From the NCBI GenBank assembly GCA_947595635.1, contig CANQEU010000012.1:1-47123 (forward strand): a stretch of DNA of 47,123 nucleotides, written 5' to 3'. This DNA is from an uncultured Clostridia bacterium. GTDB lineage: Bacteria > Bacillota > Clostridia > Oscillospirales > Acutalibacteraceae. Shown piece after piece: positions 27,782 through 37,500 of this stretch; position 1 is the first letter of the stretch, and every line of letters begins with the position of its first letter. The notes beneath the pieces were generated by a model. The model had not been told where the DNA came from, searched no databases, and saw only the letters and a list, made by a program, of their open reading frames with translations. A program made the translations under genes and the position numbers.

Positions 27782-28825
27782 TTATTGATATATCAAAAGT
27801 TTTTTAATAGTATCGGGGTCTACCTTGTATCTTACTCCCTCGATAATATTAATAATATTGTTGAGCTCTGTCTGCTCAAGCACATAATAACTCATCATAA
27901 CAACTGTGGGAATAGTAGAAAAATGAATTTTACGCCTTGTGTAATTATACCTTCCCCGCCTGTCTATCTCGCCAGCGTAATTATATTCCATTTTTGCTAT
28001 TCGTTTTCCTATACCCGTTTGCGCGGCAACCGTAAAAAGCTCCTTTGGGTTTTGAGTTGCGCACATTTCATCAAGGATTCTGTCCTTTATTGAGCCTCCC
28101 GGCAAAAGCTGCGCCTTTATATCCTCAGGCTTAAGGTGATAAAACTTTTGCAGCCTTAATATCCTTACAAAATTCATAAGGTCGATATCGGTCGAAAACA
28201 TCTCGGTGAGCTCTTTTTTTTCGCGGCCCTTTGTGTGACTGCCGATTATTTCAAACAGGTTTTTATATAAATCGGCATACATAGTATTCTCAATCTTCGG
28301 CACGTCAATCGTTGTGCCGCTTATGGGTCTGAACGGGGCAAGCAGCTTTTTATACTTTGAATTTTCAAGCGAAGCCAAAAATTCGTCATAATTTGTCGCC
28401 TTTGAAAGCGCCATAAGGTCAATTTTTGTGTGGGACTCAAGATATGACGGAAAATCAAACACAAATCTTTCTGTATTGCCGGAGCTGAGCAGCATAAGAA
28501 AATGTGAAAGCTGCTCGACCTCTGCCTTGTTTATCAGATATTGTGAAAAGGACTCGCCGGTCGCTATCTCGTAATGGCTCAAAAGGGCAAACTCATTTAA
28601 AAGCTGATGTCTTAATACTGCTTCAAGCTGACCTCTGTGTACGTCTCTTTCGCTCATATTATTCAAAACGGAATAGTACCTTGTGTGGGATTTAAGATAG
28701 GTCATAACCTCTCCTACGCTTGAGCAGGCAAGAAGGCTCTGATAGTCCTTCTCTTTAAGCCGCTTGCCATACATGGCTCTTGCCTTTGCTATTATGGCGT
28801 TTGCGGCATATTTTGTGAGTAGCAT
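27782..28825 (-). CDS. atpC: V/A-type ATP synthase subunit C
   Basis: Subunit C (the d-subunit homologue) is the socket joining the central shaft to the K ring. The 347 residues are almost all helical; AKARAMYGKRLKEKDYQ at the N-terminus and YYVLEQTELNNIINIIEG near the C-terminus match the family. It lies upstream of I, whereas in many operons it follows E. It ends 17 nt before the atpI start. Confidence 0.92.
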   Translation of the reverse strand: MLLTKYAANAIIAKARAMYGKRLKEKDYQSLLACSSVGEVMTYLKSHTRYYSVLNNMSERDVHRGQLEAVLRHQLLNEFALLSHYEIATGESFSQYLINKAEVEQLSHFLMLLSSGNTERFVFDFPSYLESHTKIDLMALSKATNYDEFLASLENSKYKKLLAPFRPISGTTIDVPKIENTMYADLYKNLFEIIGSHTKGREKKELTEMFSTDIDLMNFVRILRLQKFYHLKPEDIKAQLLPGGSIKDRILDEMCATQNPKELFTVAAQTGIGKRIAKMEYNYAGEIDRRGRYNYTRRKIHFSTIPTVVMMSYYVLEQTELNNIINIIEGVRYKVDPDTIKKLLIYQ

Positions 28826-28869
28826 TTCTCAGGCTCCTTTCCAAATTTGCCTTAACTCTTTTTTAATAA

Positions 28870-29181
28870 TCAGGAGTTTATCACCTGAGATACGATTTCA
28901 TCGACCCATTTGTCGCAATTATCGCTATAGTTTTTTTCAAGCCTTTCACGCGATTCCCTGAGCTTTTGCATTGCCGTGTTCAGCCTGTCGGCGGCGGCTC
29001 TGCGCTCCGTTATTTCATTTTGGGCGATTCGTTTTCTTGCCTTTTCAATGTATTGATTGTAAACAGCCTCTTTAGCCTTGGCAATATCCTGCTCGGACAT
29101 AGCCTTTTCACGGTCTGCTTCCTCGGTAAGAGCGCGCGCCTTTTCGTCCATCTCAACAATTTTTGAGAGCATATCCTCCAT
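28870..29181 (-). CDS. atpH: V/A-type ATP synthase subunit H/G (peripheral stalk)
   Basis: The 103 residues are a single highly charged coiled coil with heptad spacing throughout, as in the NtpF/H subunits that pair with subunit E in the outer stalk. The ATG at 29181 follows GGAGGTG by 5 nt; the longer frame upstream runs into the promoter and is rejected. It is the first gene of the operon. The assignment rests on coiled-coil character and position more than on motif. Confidence 0.82.
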   Translation of the reverse strand: MEDMLSKIVEMDEKARALTEEADREKAMSEQDIAKAKEAVYNQYIEKARKRIAQNEITERRAAADRLNTAMQKLRESRERLEKNYSDNCDKWVDEIVSQVINS

Positions 29182-29203
29182 ATGAACACCTCCGTAAATG
29201 AAT

Positions 29204-29229
29204 AATGCGAGGCGCAAAGTCCTCGCATT
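29204..29229 (-). other. 5' UTR hairpin of the V-ATPase operon
   Basis: AATGCGAGG pairs with CCTCGCATT around an 8-nt loop, 23 nt before the atpH start. It may protect the leader or affect translation; no known riboswitch was recognised. Confidence 0.5.
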
Positions 29230-29293
29230 TCGCCGTTGAAATGAAAATAGCAAAAACCTACATATTAATATGCGTTGCCTTTGCATTGTTGTT

Positions 29294-29322
29294 ATTATAG
29301 CACCGACAAGAATTTTTTTCAA
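29294..29322 (-). promoter_or_regulatory. Promoter of the V-ATPase operon
   Basis: TTGAAA (29322-29317), 17 nt and TATAAT (29299-29294) on minus, giving a leader of about 105 nt that contains the hairpin at 29204-29229. Confidence 0.85.
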
Positions 29323-29403
29323 GCAGATTACTTAAAAATTTGTAAAAAAATAAATGGACTGAGCAGGGCTTTGATTAAAGCATCAATACGGAGTCTGCGC
29401 AAT

Positions 29404-29515
29404 CGCGCCCGCCGCGCGGAGCTTCGCTCCTACGCCCAACGGCGCCGCGGACGCGGCGCCGTTGGGATGAGATGTTCTCCGCCTTTTAAGGCGGAGAACA
29501 TCTGCGGCGGGCGCG
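29404..29515. repeat. Second cloverleaf-like GC-rich hairpin array
   Basis: A perfect 12-bp outer stem (29404-29415 with 29504-29515) encloses three hairpins: 5 bp with a UUC loop (29418-29430), about 14 bp (29435-29466) and about 13 bp (29471-29502). The plan copies the array at 9734-9840, though the sequence differs. It lies between the 3' end of ruvX and the V-ATPase promoter, outside any gene. The rest of 29182-29559 holds the promoter, the leader and a hairpin at 29538-29560 at the ruvX stop. Confidence 0.75.
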
Positions 29516-29559
29516 TAAAAGTACGATATACAAGCCAAGCCGGACATCTCCACTCCGGC

Positions 29560-29985
29560 TCAATATGTATTATGATTTTTTCTGTAAGCAAGATAATCCT
29601 CAAGTATTATCGTCGCGGCAACGCAGTCAATAACGCTTTTTCTCTTTTTTCCCCTTGTGTCTGTAGCATTCAAATAATTGTGCGCCGTAATAGTGGTTCC
29701 TCGCTCGTCCTGCATTTCACACTTTATTCCCGTTTTTTCGGATAAAACCTCCGCAAACGCTCTTGCACGCTGCGCCGATTCGCCCTCGCTGCCGTCCATA
29801 TTTTTCGGCAATCCTACAACAATAAGCTCCGCCTTATATTCGTAAGCCCTTTGCGCTATTTTTTCCGCCAGAGCGTCAAGCTCCCTTTCCTCTATGACGC
29901 AAAGCGGCGACGAGAGCATCTCCGTTTTATCGCAATATGCAAGCCCGGTTCTTGCCAAGCCTAAATCGACCGATATTATTACCAT
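29560..29985 (-). CDS. ruvX: Holliday junction resolvase-like protein RuvX (YqgF)
   Basis: RuvX/YqgF has an RNase H-like fold; members act in ribosomal RNA processing and have resolvase-type activity. In the 141 residues, ISVDLGLARTG at the N-terminus carries the first catalytic aspartate, VVGLPKNMDGSEG is the central signature, and DERGTTITA and SVIDCVAA the later acidic sites. The ATG at 29985 after GGGGTG gives the conserved start; the longer frame runs into the neighbouring gene. It lies 16 nt after the DUF421 gene. A hairpin (29538-29560) overlaps its stop codon and may terminate it. Confidence 0.93.
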   Translation of the reverse strand: MVIISVDLGLARTGLAYCDKTEMLSSPLCVIEERELDALAEKIAQRAYEYKAELIVVGLPKNMDGSEGESAQRARAFAEVLSEKTGIKCEMQDERGTTITAHNYLNATDTRGKKRKSVIDCVAATIILEDYLAYRKNHNTY

Positions 29986-30001
29986 ATCAACACCCCGTAA
30001 T

Positions 30002-30718
30002 CTATTGAAAAATATCGTTTTTGCTTTCTCCTCTTTCATACCCATACGCTATAACGCTCATACCGTCCGACGCGGCGTAAAATACATCGGAAAATTTGCT
30101 GTAGCCAAGCTGCTTAAGCTCCTTTTTCAGCCATTGTTCATCCTTGCCGGCAGCGTGAAGATTCTTATACAGAACCGAGCCGTCGGCTATAAGCGTGATA
30201 AAATATTCCGCCGTCTGAACAGGGATTTTCAAGTCATCGGGACACACGGGACGCCTGCCGGCTTTGGGCAGAAAGGATATTCTGCCGTTGCTTTCAAATA
30301 CGGCTGTTTCAATCTCGTCAAGGTCAAAATATCCGTTTACACGGCACTGAATAAGAAACTCGCTTAAATCGATCTTTGCCTTTTTCATATTATTGCGGTA
30401 TATCTTGCCCTTGTCCATTATAACAAGCGACCTTCCGCCGAAAAATCTTCTTAACGCATTAGATCTTTCGGAAAGAACAGATATTATCACCACGGCAAAG
30501 CCGTAAATCAGCATTGCCAAAAGAGGCTTAAGAACATCTCCCTCAAGGGAGGTCGCCATTTCCGCCGCTATAGAGCCGATGGTTATTCCGTTGATATAAT
30601 CAAACATCGTAAGCTGGGACATCTGCCTGTTGCCGATAAGCTTTGTCAGCAAAAACAACACTATCAGCGAGCCGATCGACGCCGGAATTATTTTATACAA
30701 ATCTGTAATCGTATCCAT
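30002..30718 (-). CDS. DUF421 (YetF-like) membrane protein
   Basis: The 238 residues begin with three membrane segments (about 10-28, 38-55, 62-82). These include GNRQMSQLTMFDYINGITIG, the most conserved stretch of the DUF421 family. A soluble domain follows with RPVCPDDLKIP and repeated beta strands. Bacillus relatives such as YetF and YrbG are linked to spore or membrane functions, but no biochemical role is certain. The ATG at 30718 is 6 nt after GGGTG. It shares a strand and a short gap with ruvX and the HisJ-like gene. Confidence 0.85.
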   Translation of the reverse strand: MDTITDLYKIIPASIGSLIVLFLLTKLIGNRQMSQLTMFDYINGITIGSIAAEMATSLEGDVLKPLLAMLIYGFAVVIISVLSERSNALRRFFGGRSLVIMDKGKIYRNNMKKAKIDLSEFLIQCRVNGYFDLDEIETAVFESNGRISFLPKAGRRPVCPDDLKIPVQTAEYFITLIADGSVLYKNLHAAGKDEQWLKKELKQLGYSKFSDVFYAASDGMSVIAYGYERGESKNDIFQ

Positions 30719-30772
30719 ATTTTTCACCCAAAAACATTATGGGCAAATAAAAGGATATTATACGGCAGACGG

Positions 30773-31609
30773 TCAAATAATCGGCAGCAGGTGCGGTTTT
30801 CCGCCTTTAAAAACCGTTATCTCGCCGTAGCCAAGCTGCAATAGAATATCCATAGCGCCGTCTATTCCCATTGCAAGCTCCTCTGCCTTGTGCGCGTCGC
30901 TTCCAAGCGTTATATACTTTCCGCCAAGCTCCTTAAAGCGCTTTAAAAAGTATATATCTCTACACTCTGACATCGTTTTTGCGGAAAGCAGGGAATTTCG
31001 GCAGGTGTTAAACTCAAGAGCCTTTTCCTTTTCCGCAAGCAGCTTCAGCAGCTCGTCGATTTCCTTTTTATAATCGCTTATGTCAACCGATATTCCCGCC
31101 CTGCCGCATATGTATCTTAACGGATAGGATATATGCGCAAGACTGTTAAAACGCCCCCACTGCGTGCTTTCGCTAAGCTCAAGAAAATATTTTTTCAAAA
31201 GCGACGGAATTTCCTTTTCGCTGTAATCAAGCCAGAAAAAGTCGCCCATTTCCTTTAGATTATGCACCGAGCAAAGAACAAAGTCGTATTCGGTAAGAGC
31301 AAGCGCCTCTTCGGCAGAGCTTAAGTCATGCAGCGGCTCGCCAAGCTCTATTCCGCATAAAAGCTCAGTTTTAACATCTTTTCTGTTCTGCTGCGCACGA
31401 ACGTCGCTTATAGATTTCGGCAGTAAAACCGTCTGATCCCCAAATTCGCCGTTCGCTTCATGATAAAATGCCGCCTCAAAATGGTCGGTTATCGTAAGAA
31501 AGTCAAGCCCGAGCCCGTTCGCCCTATCAAGCATTTCGCCGACAGTGCTTTTTGCGTCAAACGAGTTACTGCTGTGGACGTGACTGTCGGCAGTAAATTT
31601 GTGTTTCAT
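30773..31609 (-). CDS. Histidinol-phosphatase-like PHP protein (HisJ family)
   Basis: The 278 residues carry the PHP metal-binding set: ADSHVHSSNS near 7, ITDHFE near 40, CGIELGEPL near 85, CSVHNL near 113, LAHISYP near 158 and LGSDAHK near 236. This arrangement matches the HisJ histidinol-phosphate phosphatases. There are no other histidine-biosynthesis genes here, so a broader phosphatase role is possible. GGAGGTT lies 5 nt before the ATG, and the promoter at 31638-31666 serves it. Confidence 0.85.
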   Translation of the reverse strand: MKHKFTADSHVHSSNSFDAKSTVGEMLDRANGLGLDFLTITDHFEAAFYHEANGEFGDQTVLLPKSISDVRAQQNRKDVKTELLCGIELGEPLHDLSSAEEALALTEYDFVLCSVHNLKEMGDFFWLDYSEKEIPSLLKKYFLELSESTQWGRFNSLAHISYPLRYICGRAGISVDISDYKKEIDELLKLLAEKEKALEFNTCRNSLLSAKTMSECRDIYFLKRFKELGGKYITLGSDAHKAEELAMGIDGAMDILLQLGYGEITVFKGGKPHLLPII

Positions 31610-31637
31610 TTTTTAACCTCCGTAAATAGCTAAGAAA

Positions 31638-31666
31638 ATTATATATTGACTAATCCACTTTTTCAA
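31638..31666 (-). promoter_or_regulatory. Promoter of the HisJ-like gene
   Basis: TTGAAA (31666-31661), 17 nt and TATAAT (31643-31638) on minus; the start would be about 25 nt before the ATG at 31609. DUF421 and ruvX lie downstream on the same strand. Confidence 0.8.
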
Positions 31667-31744
31667 GTTTTTTCAGTGTTTGTCAATTTAAAACGCTTAT
31701 ATTTATTGAAAATGCCCATTCTCTGACAAAATGTCCGCTTTCTA

Positions 31745-31773
31745 TTGACAGTCGGCGCAAAAAATAAGATAAT
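31745..31773 (+). promoter_or_regulatory. Promoter of the ACT/UPF0210 pair
   Basis: TTGACA (31745-31750), 17 nt and GATAAT (31768-31773). The start would be near 31780, about 58 nt before the first ATG. Confidence 0.85.
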
Positions 31774-31837
31774 AAGAGATATAAAAATATATGAAAATAG
31801 TTTTATTCGATTAAAAAATATATCGGGAGGCTTTCTT

Positions 31838-32107
31838 ATGCGTGCTTTTATTACGGTGATCGGCAAGGACACCGTCGGCATCCTTGCAAAGGTATCATCG
31901 GCTTGCGCCGAATACGGCGTTAATATTCAGGAGGTAACGCAGTCGGTCTTGCAGGAAATGTTTGCAATGATCATGCTTGTGGATATAGATAAATCGAACG
32001 TCCCCTTTGACAAGCTTTCGGACAGTCTTTCGGCACTCGGAGATGAAATGGGCTTGAAAATTCACATTATGCACGAGGATATTTTTAACTCTATGCACAG
32101 AATCTGA
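31838..32107 (+). CDS. ACT domain protein (UPF0237 family)
   Basis: The 89 residues form one ACT domain: ITVIGKDTVGILAKVSSACAE is the ligand-binding loop and first helix, and VNIQEVTQSV the second strand. ACT domains bind amino acids or other small ligands. The ATG at 31838 follows GGGAGG by 7 nt; the longer frame runs into the promoter. It is 18 nt ahead of the UPF0210 gene; the two families are adjacent in many Gram-positive bacteria, which suggests that this protein regulates its neighbour. Confidence 0.92.
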   Translation: MRAFITVIGKDTVGILAKVSSACAEYGVNIQEVTQSVLQEMFAMIMLVDIDKSNVPFDKLSDSLSALGDEMGLKIHIMHEDIFNSMHRI

Positions 32108-32125
32108 TTTGGGGGCATTCGATTA

Positions 32126-33484
32126 ATGATAAATACACACGACATACTTGAAACCATTAATATGATAGACAACGAAAACCTTGATGTAAGAACTATCACA
32201 ATGGGTATCTCACTGCTTGAATGCTGTGATGAAAATATAGATAAGGCGTGCGACAAAATATATAACAAAATTTGCCGCTATGCAAAGGACCTTGTAAAAA
32301 CCGGAGAGGACATTTCAAAGGAATACGGCATTCCCATAATTCATAAAAGAATATCGGTTACCCCGATTGCTATGCTCGCCTCCGCCTGCCCGTCAAGCAA
32401 TCCCGTAAAGTTTGCATATGCGCTTGAAAGAGCGGCGCAGACGGTCGGGGTCAATTTTATAGGCGGATATTCGGCCCTTGTTCAAAAAGGATTCTCGCAG
32501 GGAGATTACAGCCTTATTCAAAGCATTCCGCAGGCATTGGCGGAAACCGAGCACGTTTGCTCCTCCGTCAACATAGGAAGCACAAAGGCGGGCATTAATA
32601 TGGACGCCGTCGCGAAAATGGGCAAAATCATTAAGGACACCGCTGAGCTTACAAAAGACAAGGAATGTATCGGCGCAGCAAAGCTTGTTGTGTTCTGCAA
32701 CGCACCGGAGGATAATCCTTTTATGGCAGGAGCGTTTCATGGTACGGGCGAACCCGACTGCGAAATAAATGTCGGCGTATCAGGGCCAGGCGTTGTTCGC
32801 TCGGTTCTTTCAAAATGCGGCGACTGCGATATTACAGAGGTTGCTAACCTTATTAAGAAAACAGCGTTTAAGATAACAAGAACAGGTCAGCTGGTAGCTC
32901 AGGAGGCGTCAAGACGGTTGTGCGTACCATTCGGAATAGTCGACCTCTCTCTTGCGCCGACACCGGCAGTAGGAGACAGCGTAGCCCATATTCTTGAAGA
33001 AATGGGTCTTGAACAATGCGGCGCACACGGCACTACGGCGGCGCTTGCACTGTTGAACGACGCTGTAAAGAAGGGCGGAGTTATGGCTTCGTCTCACGTT
33101 GGAGGACTTTCCGGCGCATTTATTCCCGTTACAGAGGACGCCGGTATGATTGCCGCGGCAAAGAGCGGTTGCCTTACGCTTACAAAGCTTGAAGCAATGA
33201 CGGCTGTATGCTCCGTCGGGCTTGATATGATAAATGTTCCCGGCGATACCGCGCCTGAGGTGCTTTCGGCAATAATTGCCGATGAAGCCGCAATAGGGAT
33301 GGTAAACTCAAAAACAACTGCGGTAAGGCTTATTCCGGCAATCGGCAAAAAAGCAGGAGACTGGCTTGAATTTGGCGGCCTTCTTGGCGGCGGCCCGGTA
33401 ATGGAGCTTAACACCGCTTCTCCGGCAAAGTTCATTTCAAGGGGCGGAAGGATACCTGCTCCGCTTCAAAGCCTTAAAAATTGA
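32126..33484 (+). CDS. UPF0210 (PFL-like) family protein
   Basis: The 452 residues match the UPF0210 (DUF711) family, whose fold resembles pyruvate formate-lyase. The family blocks include [39 protein letters not shown] and [19 protein letters not shown]. No radical glycine motif of true formate-lyases was seen at the C-terminus, so a lyase reaction should not be assumed; the role is unknown. It is downstream of the ACT protein in the same unit. A leader of 18 nt with GGGGG supplies the ribosome site. Confidence 0.9.
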   Translation: MINTHDILETINMIDNENLDVRTITMGISLLECCDENIDKACDKIYNKICRYAKDLVKTGEDISKEYGIPIIHKRISVTPIAMLASACPSSNPVKFAYALERAAQTVGVNFIGGYSALVQKGFSQGDYSLIQSIPQALAETEHVCSSVNIGSTKAGINMDAVAKMGKIIKDTAELTKDKECIGAAKLVVFCNAPEDNPFMAGAFHGTGEPDCEINVGVSGPGVVRSVLSKCGDCDITEVANLIKKTAFKITRTGQLVAQEASRRLCVPFGIVDLSLAPTPAVGDSVAHILEEMGLEQCGAHGTTAALALLNDAVKKGGVMASSHVGGLSGAFIPVTEDAGMIAAAKSGCLTLTKLEAMTAVCSVGLDMINVPGDTAPEVLSAIIADEAAIGMVNSKTTAVRLIPAIGKKAGDWLEFGGLLGGGPVMELNTASPAKFISRGGRIPAPLQSLKN

Positions 33485-33883
33485 TATATCAGCTATTCGC
33501 TTAAAACTCAAACACTATAACCCTATAAATATTTAATAATCACGGCAGCGCATTTCCCACAGTTCGGCAACGGCGAAGGATATGCCCCCATCGGTCACAG
33601 GATTGAATAATACGGCTTATCAAGCCCTGCTCCGATTCAGACAGCAATCCCCTTAATGGTAGAATCAAATATACTATCATAGGGGATTTTATATACCCAA
33701 AAACAGACAGAAATGAAGCTGCCGCTTAATATACGCGCCAAAAGCGGCGCTGCAAGCACAAAAGAGCATAAAACAAAGCCGATTCCGCTTAAAATACGAA
33801 ATCAGCTTGTTTTAAAATTTAATTTTTTTGAGCCTTTCTGCTCCGCCCTTTAATATTCGGAACGGCGCAAAGAACAGTGAGTT
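33485..33883. other. Intergenic region between convergent units
   Basis: About 400 nt without a convincing gene. It holds the terminator-like hairpin at 33647-33687 and a small GCGCC/GGCGC inverted repeat near 33738-33755. Near the right end are AT-rich runs that may end transcripts from the surface-protein gene. Open stretches of about 30 codons exist but are within chance. Confidence 0.6.
33647..33687 (+). terminator. Probable terminator of the ACT/UPF0210 unit
   Basis: ATCCCCT (33647-33653) pairs with AGGGGAT (33681-33687), with an inner ATGGTAG/CTATCAT stem allowing one G-U pair, followed by TTTTATA. Confidence 0.55.
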
Positions 33884-34525
33884 TTATTTTTCCTCTTTTT
33901 TCTTTCGTATAAAGAGCATATAATACAGCACCGCTGCTCCGATTGCCAGAATTGCTCCCAAAATTATCATATAAACTATTCCGCTTCCACCGGTAAACGG
34001 CAGTGAGGGCATTGGCGGCTTTCTATTAACAACATCAATTTGAATCTTGCTGTAATATCCGACGCCGTTAACGTCAATGAGCTTGGAAGCCGGATCTTCT
34101 TCTATTGTTACGTCGCTGCGGTCGCCTAAAGCGTTATCGGGGTACGGGAGAGTGAACTCTATCGGCTCGGCTGTCACATAGCCGTCAGGCGCAGCTATCT
34201 CGCTAAGTCTGAAGCTGCCGGCGAAAAGGTTCTTAAACGATATTGTACCTGCGCTTGACGTTTCAAATATATATTTGTAGGCGTCGCCAAGCTCCTCAAG
34301 GTCTTCGATAGTACGCTGTGTTTCTATACGGTCACCGCTTACCGCGTCATAATATACAGGATACCATTTTTCACTTGAGCCGGACGAATCGCCGTTACTC
34401 TCCGTAACCTTATACTCAAGCATAAACTTTACTCCCTCAAGCTTATCATTGCTTTCGTTGAGCTTTAAAACATCAACGGAGTATTCGGGAGCCTCTTCAC
34501 CATCGAAAAGGAAGCCGGCATTCAA
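33884..34525 (-). CDS. Frame-separated C-terminal part of the giant surface protein (SpaA-like domain and LPFTG anchor)
   Basis: The 213 residues hold a SpaA/Cna_B-type domain (about 17-130; FAGSFRLSEIAAPDGY is the typical final strand with its isopeptide-type glutamate), a linker, LPFTGG near 175, a membrane segment and the tail RKKKEEK: a full cell-wall sorting signal. The displayed start is a TTG with no good ribosome site. The frame is open upstream to 34585, past the stop of the preceding gene at 34564. The extra residues complete the last strand of the SdrD-B domain begun by that gene. I therefore read this as the end of one gene split by a -1 frame change between 34567 and 34588, not as a separate protein. 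Confidence 0.85.
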   Translation of the reverse strand: MNAGFLFDGEEAPEYSVDVLKLNESNDKLEGVKFMLEYKVTESNGDSSGSSEKWYPVYYDAVSGDRIETQRTIEDLEELGDAYKYIFETSSAGTISFKNLFAGSFRLSEIAAPDGYVTAEPIEFTLPYPDNALGDRSDVTIEEDPASKLIDVNGVGYYSKIQIDVVNRKPPMPSLPFTGGSGIVYMIILGAILAIGAAVLYYMLFIRKKKEEK

Positions 34526-34563
34526 GTATTTCTTTGTGTAATAATAATGCTCGTTTGTCGTAT

Positions 34564-37500
34564 TTAAGTACTTTCGTCCGCAGTATCAGTAAATACCTTG
34601 AAATTGTTAGGTATCTTTACTACGTCACTGCCAATAAAGATACTGTCGCCTTCCTGTTTTGCAAGTCCGTACGAGCCTATCTCACTGTCGTACCTCGACT
34701 GGGTCTGGGTTTTGGATATGCGAAGCTTATCAAACTCAACCTCATCGCCGGTCGGTTTTCCTTCCCAATCATTTACCGAAATTTTGCCGCCGTCGGGTGT
34801 GAGGAACACGATACGACAGTTTTCAATATAAGGAATATTTTTAAAGATATAAAATCCCATATTATCGGTTATTTGATGAGGAATGCCGGAATCTGTATAT
34901 TCGCCATCATTATCAGGGTCTTCATATATTGCAACCTCGACATTTCCAAGGCGATGCTCAAACTTATCAAGCACGCCGTCGGCGCTTATATCATGCCACG
35001 CATAGCCGGAAATATCGCGTCCTACTACCGCGGTAAGAACCGAGTTGCTGTAATCCGCCTTATGCACCAAGGGATCTTCTATTTCCTCGCCGCTTTTATC
35101 GACGACAACGCCGTCTACGGAATAGAATGAATTATTTACAAATTCATCTGAAATGTCGTCTTCTTTAAGATCGCACTCTACCGTAAACTGTATGGTAATT
35201 GTCTCGCCGACCGGCAGACCCTTGCCGGTAAGAGCAATTGCCTTTACGTTCTCCGCGTTGATATCATAAGTTTGTTTGTTGTTGTAGGTGGCTAATCTGC
35301 CTTTGGGAACATCGGTCCATGATATTCCCGTATCGGTAATACGTCCATCCTTTCGCTGTAGCTTATCCGCCGCCGCGGGGTTTGCCGTTGTACCGTCGTC
35401 CTGCGTCAGGTAACTTCGGGCTTTATCATCTGTGGTGTAATAAAGTCCGTATATCTGCGCGCCGCCCAATTCGAGGAAGGTTATTGATTTAAGCTTGAAG
35501 TTGTCGTTTATTTCTCCTCCCGTTCTCTGATTACCCGTGTTCAAATCAGGGGCAAGGCCGTCATCGTTGCGCTTGAGGCGCGTATCTCCTACAAACGGAA
35601 GAACGTCAAAGAGAGTGATGTTTACGCTGTTGGTGGTTCTGTCGTTTACATAGCTGAGCGTGTATGTTATCTCCTTGTCGGAGGTAGACACATACTGCAA
35701 ATCAACGCTTTTTTGCAGTCCCGATGTAAGCGACCTTATAACTACCTCTTTTTCGTCCGTCAAATAACGTCCGTCCTTGAGCATCCACAGGAATCTTACA
35801 GAATAAACTCCCGCGTCGTTGCTTGTGAATTTGCTCTGACCCGACCATTTTTTGTAGTTTAGGGCGTATTCGTCCGTTGCCGTCGGGTCGGCGTTCATAC
35901 CGATTTTTCTATAAACATTTTGCCCGCTTGCGTCCTTTTCCTCTTTAAATATCTTAACTATCGTTTTTGCCACGCCGGTTTCGGCTGAGGTATCCGCAGT
36001 ATATGTATCTCCTATAAGGCTTTGGTTGACAAGCGCGTCGGGTTTTAATCCGGGATCATCCGCATCGGTATAAGATTCTGCCTGATTATAAACCGAGCTC
36101 ATGGCAAAATACTTACCGGCTACTCTTTGTGTAAAGTCCAGATCGTCCCTAATCTCTGCAGCGTCATAGGTCTGATACTTAGGGGAGGGACTTTCGTAGA
36201 CTCCGTCCTTGTCTAAATTTTTGTAGTTTTTGTAAATTCCGAGGCCTATGCGGTCGGTCACAAGGTATCCTGCCGTCTGCGCGAAATTATAGTATGGGAA
36301 ATAGACGTCTGATACATCAGCAAACTCCGAGCTTTCAACAGCAACAATATCGTCGCTTTCGCTGCGTATTCTAACCGCGTTTTCCGCGCGCTGCTGCTCC
36401 TCGTTTACGGAGGTATCATTTGACTCGATAACATTGACCGTCGCGTCCACGCCTGCCTCGATATAGGCTGATGGAATAAGCCTTATTTGTCTTGCGCCGA
36501 CTATGCTCTCGCCAGTCGTTTCCGGTGAGTCCGCAGGGAACGGATATTCGCTTGCGCCGGGCTTGTAGAGCTTATCATCGGTCGGGATACCCGTAATAGA
36601 GGGATCCTTTTGAAGCTCCGCCGTCAAAGCTGCAAGAGCTGCTTTCGCCGCGTCGTATCTGGTCAAAAGATCGTCATCGGGGCCTTCGCCAAAGTGCTCC
36701 TTCATGGACTTATAGGTTTCATATTCGTAGCTGTCCTCCGGCTGATTGGAGAGATATTTAACATAGGCATAGATATTTTCATCGTCTATCTTCTGACCTT
36801 GGTAGTCAGGAATATCATCCGGAATAACAAAGCCTGAAAGCGCGTTTACATACTCTCTCCGAAGCTGAACGTAGCTCTCATACGCGTCTTTATAGGCAGT
36901 GTATCTTATCTGCTGCACCTTCCAAGCCCGCAGCTTATCAAAATAGCCATAGCCAAACGCGTTTATTGTCAGCCACTGCTTACCGGGGGCAAAGTCATTC
37001 ACGCTGTATTTTGCGACATAATCATCCTCCTTGAGAGGGTCTGCGGAGCCCGCCGTATCCTTGGCAGGCTGAGCCTTTACCAACAGTGAGATGATCTCCG
37101 GCGTATATGTTGTTTCCGTGAGCTTTCCGTCAACCGTATGATTGAGACTGAAGTCTACATTTTTGTCAAATTCGTATTCTTCATTCATCTCATCGTTTAC
37201 ATACCATGTCACGCCGCGCTGATTTTTCGCCTCGCCTGATGTAAAGGTGAATTCGCCTGTTATGTCGCGCACCGTGTCATAAACGCCGATTCCGGGCACC
37301 TTCGCCGAGGCGAAGGTCAGGTCTGAGTCGCCGTAAATTACCCATTCAAACCTTGCAGCGTCCTGCTCTACTACCTCCGCGCCCTTAAGATTCGGTATGC
37401 AGCTCATAAAGCCGTCTGTCAGGTTCAAGTAAACCATTACATTTCCGCTTGCGATGTTAGCGGTCTTTTTAATATTCAAGGTCATATTCTGACCGTTCAG

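Noticed and set aside
34560-34590. Programmed -1 ribosomal frameshift joining the two surface-protein frames
   Set aside because: The overlap lacks a canonical X-XXY-YYZ slippery heptamer in the right phase, and the sequence just downstream is AT-rich with no strong stem or pseudoknot. A mutation or sequence error fits better.
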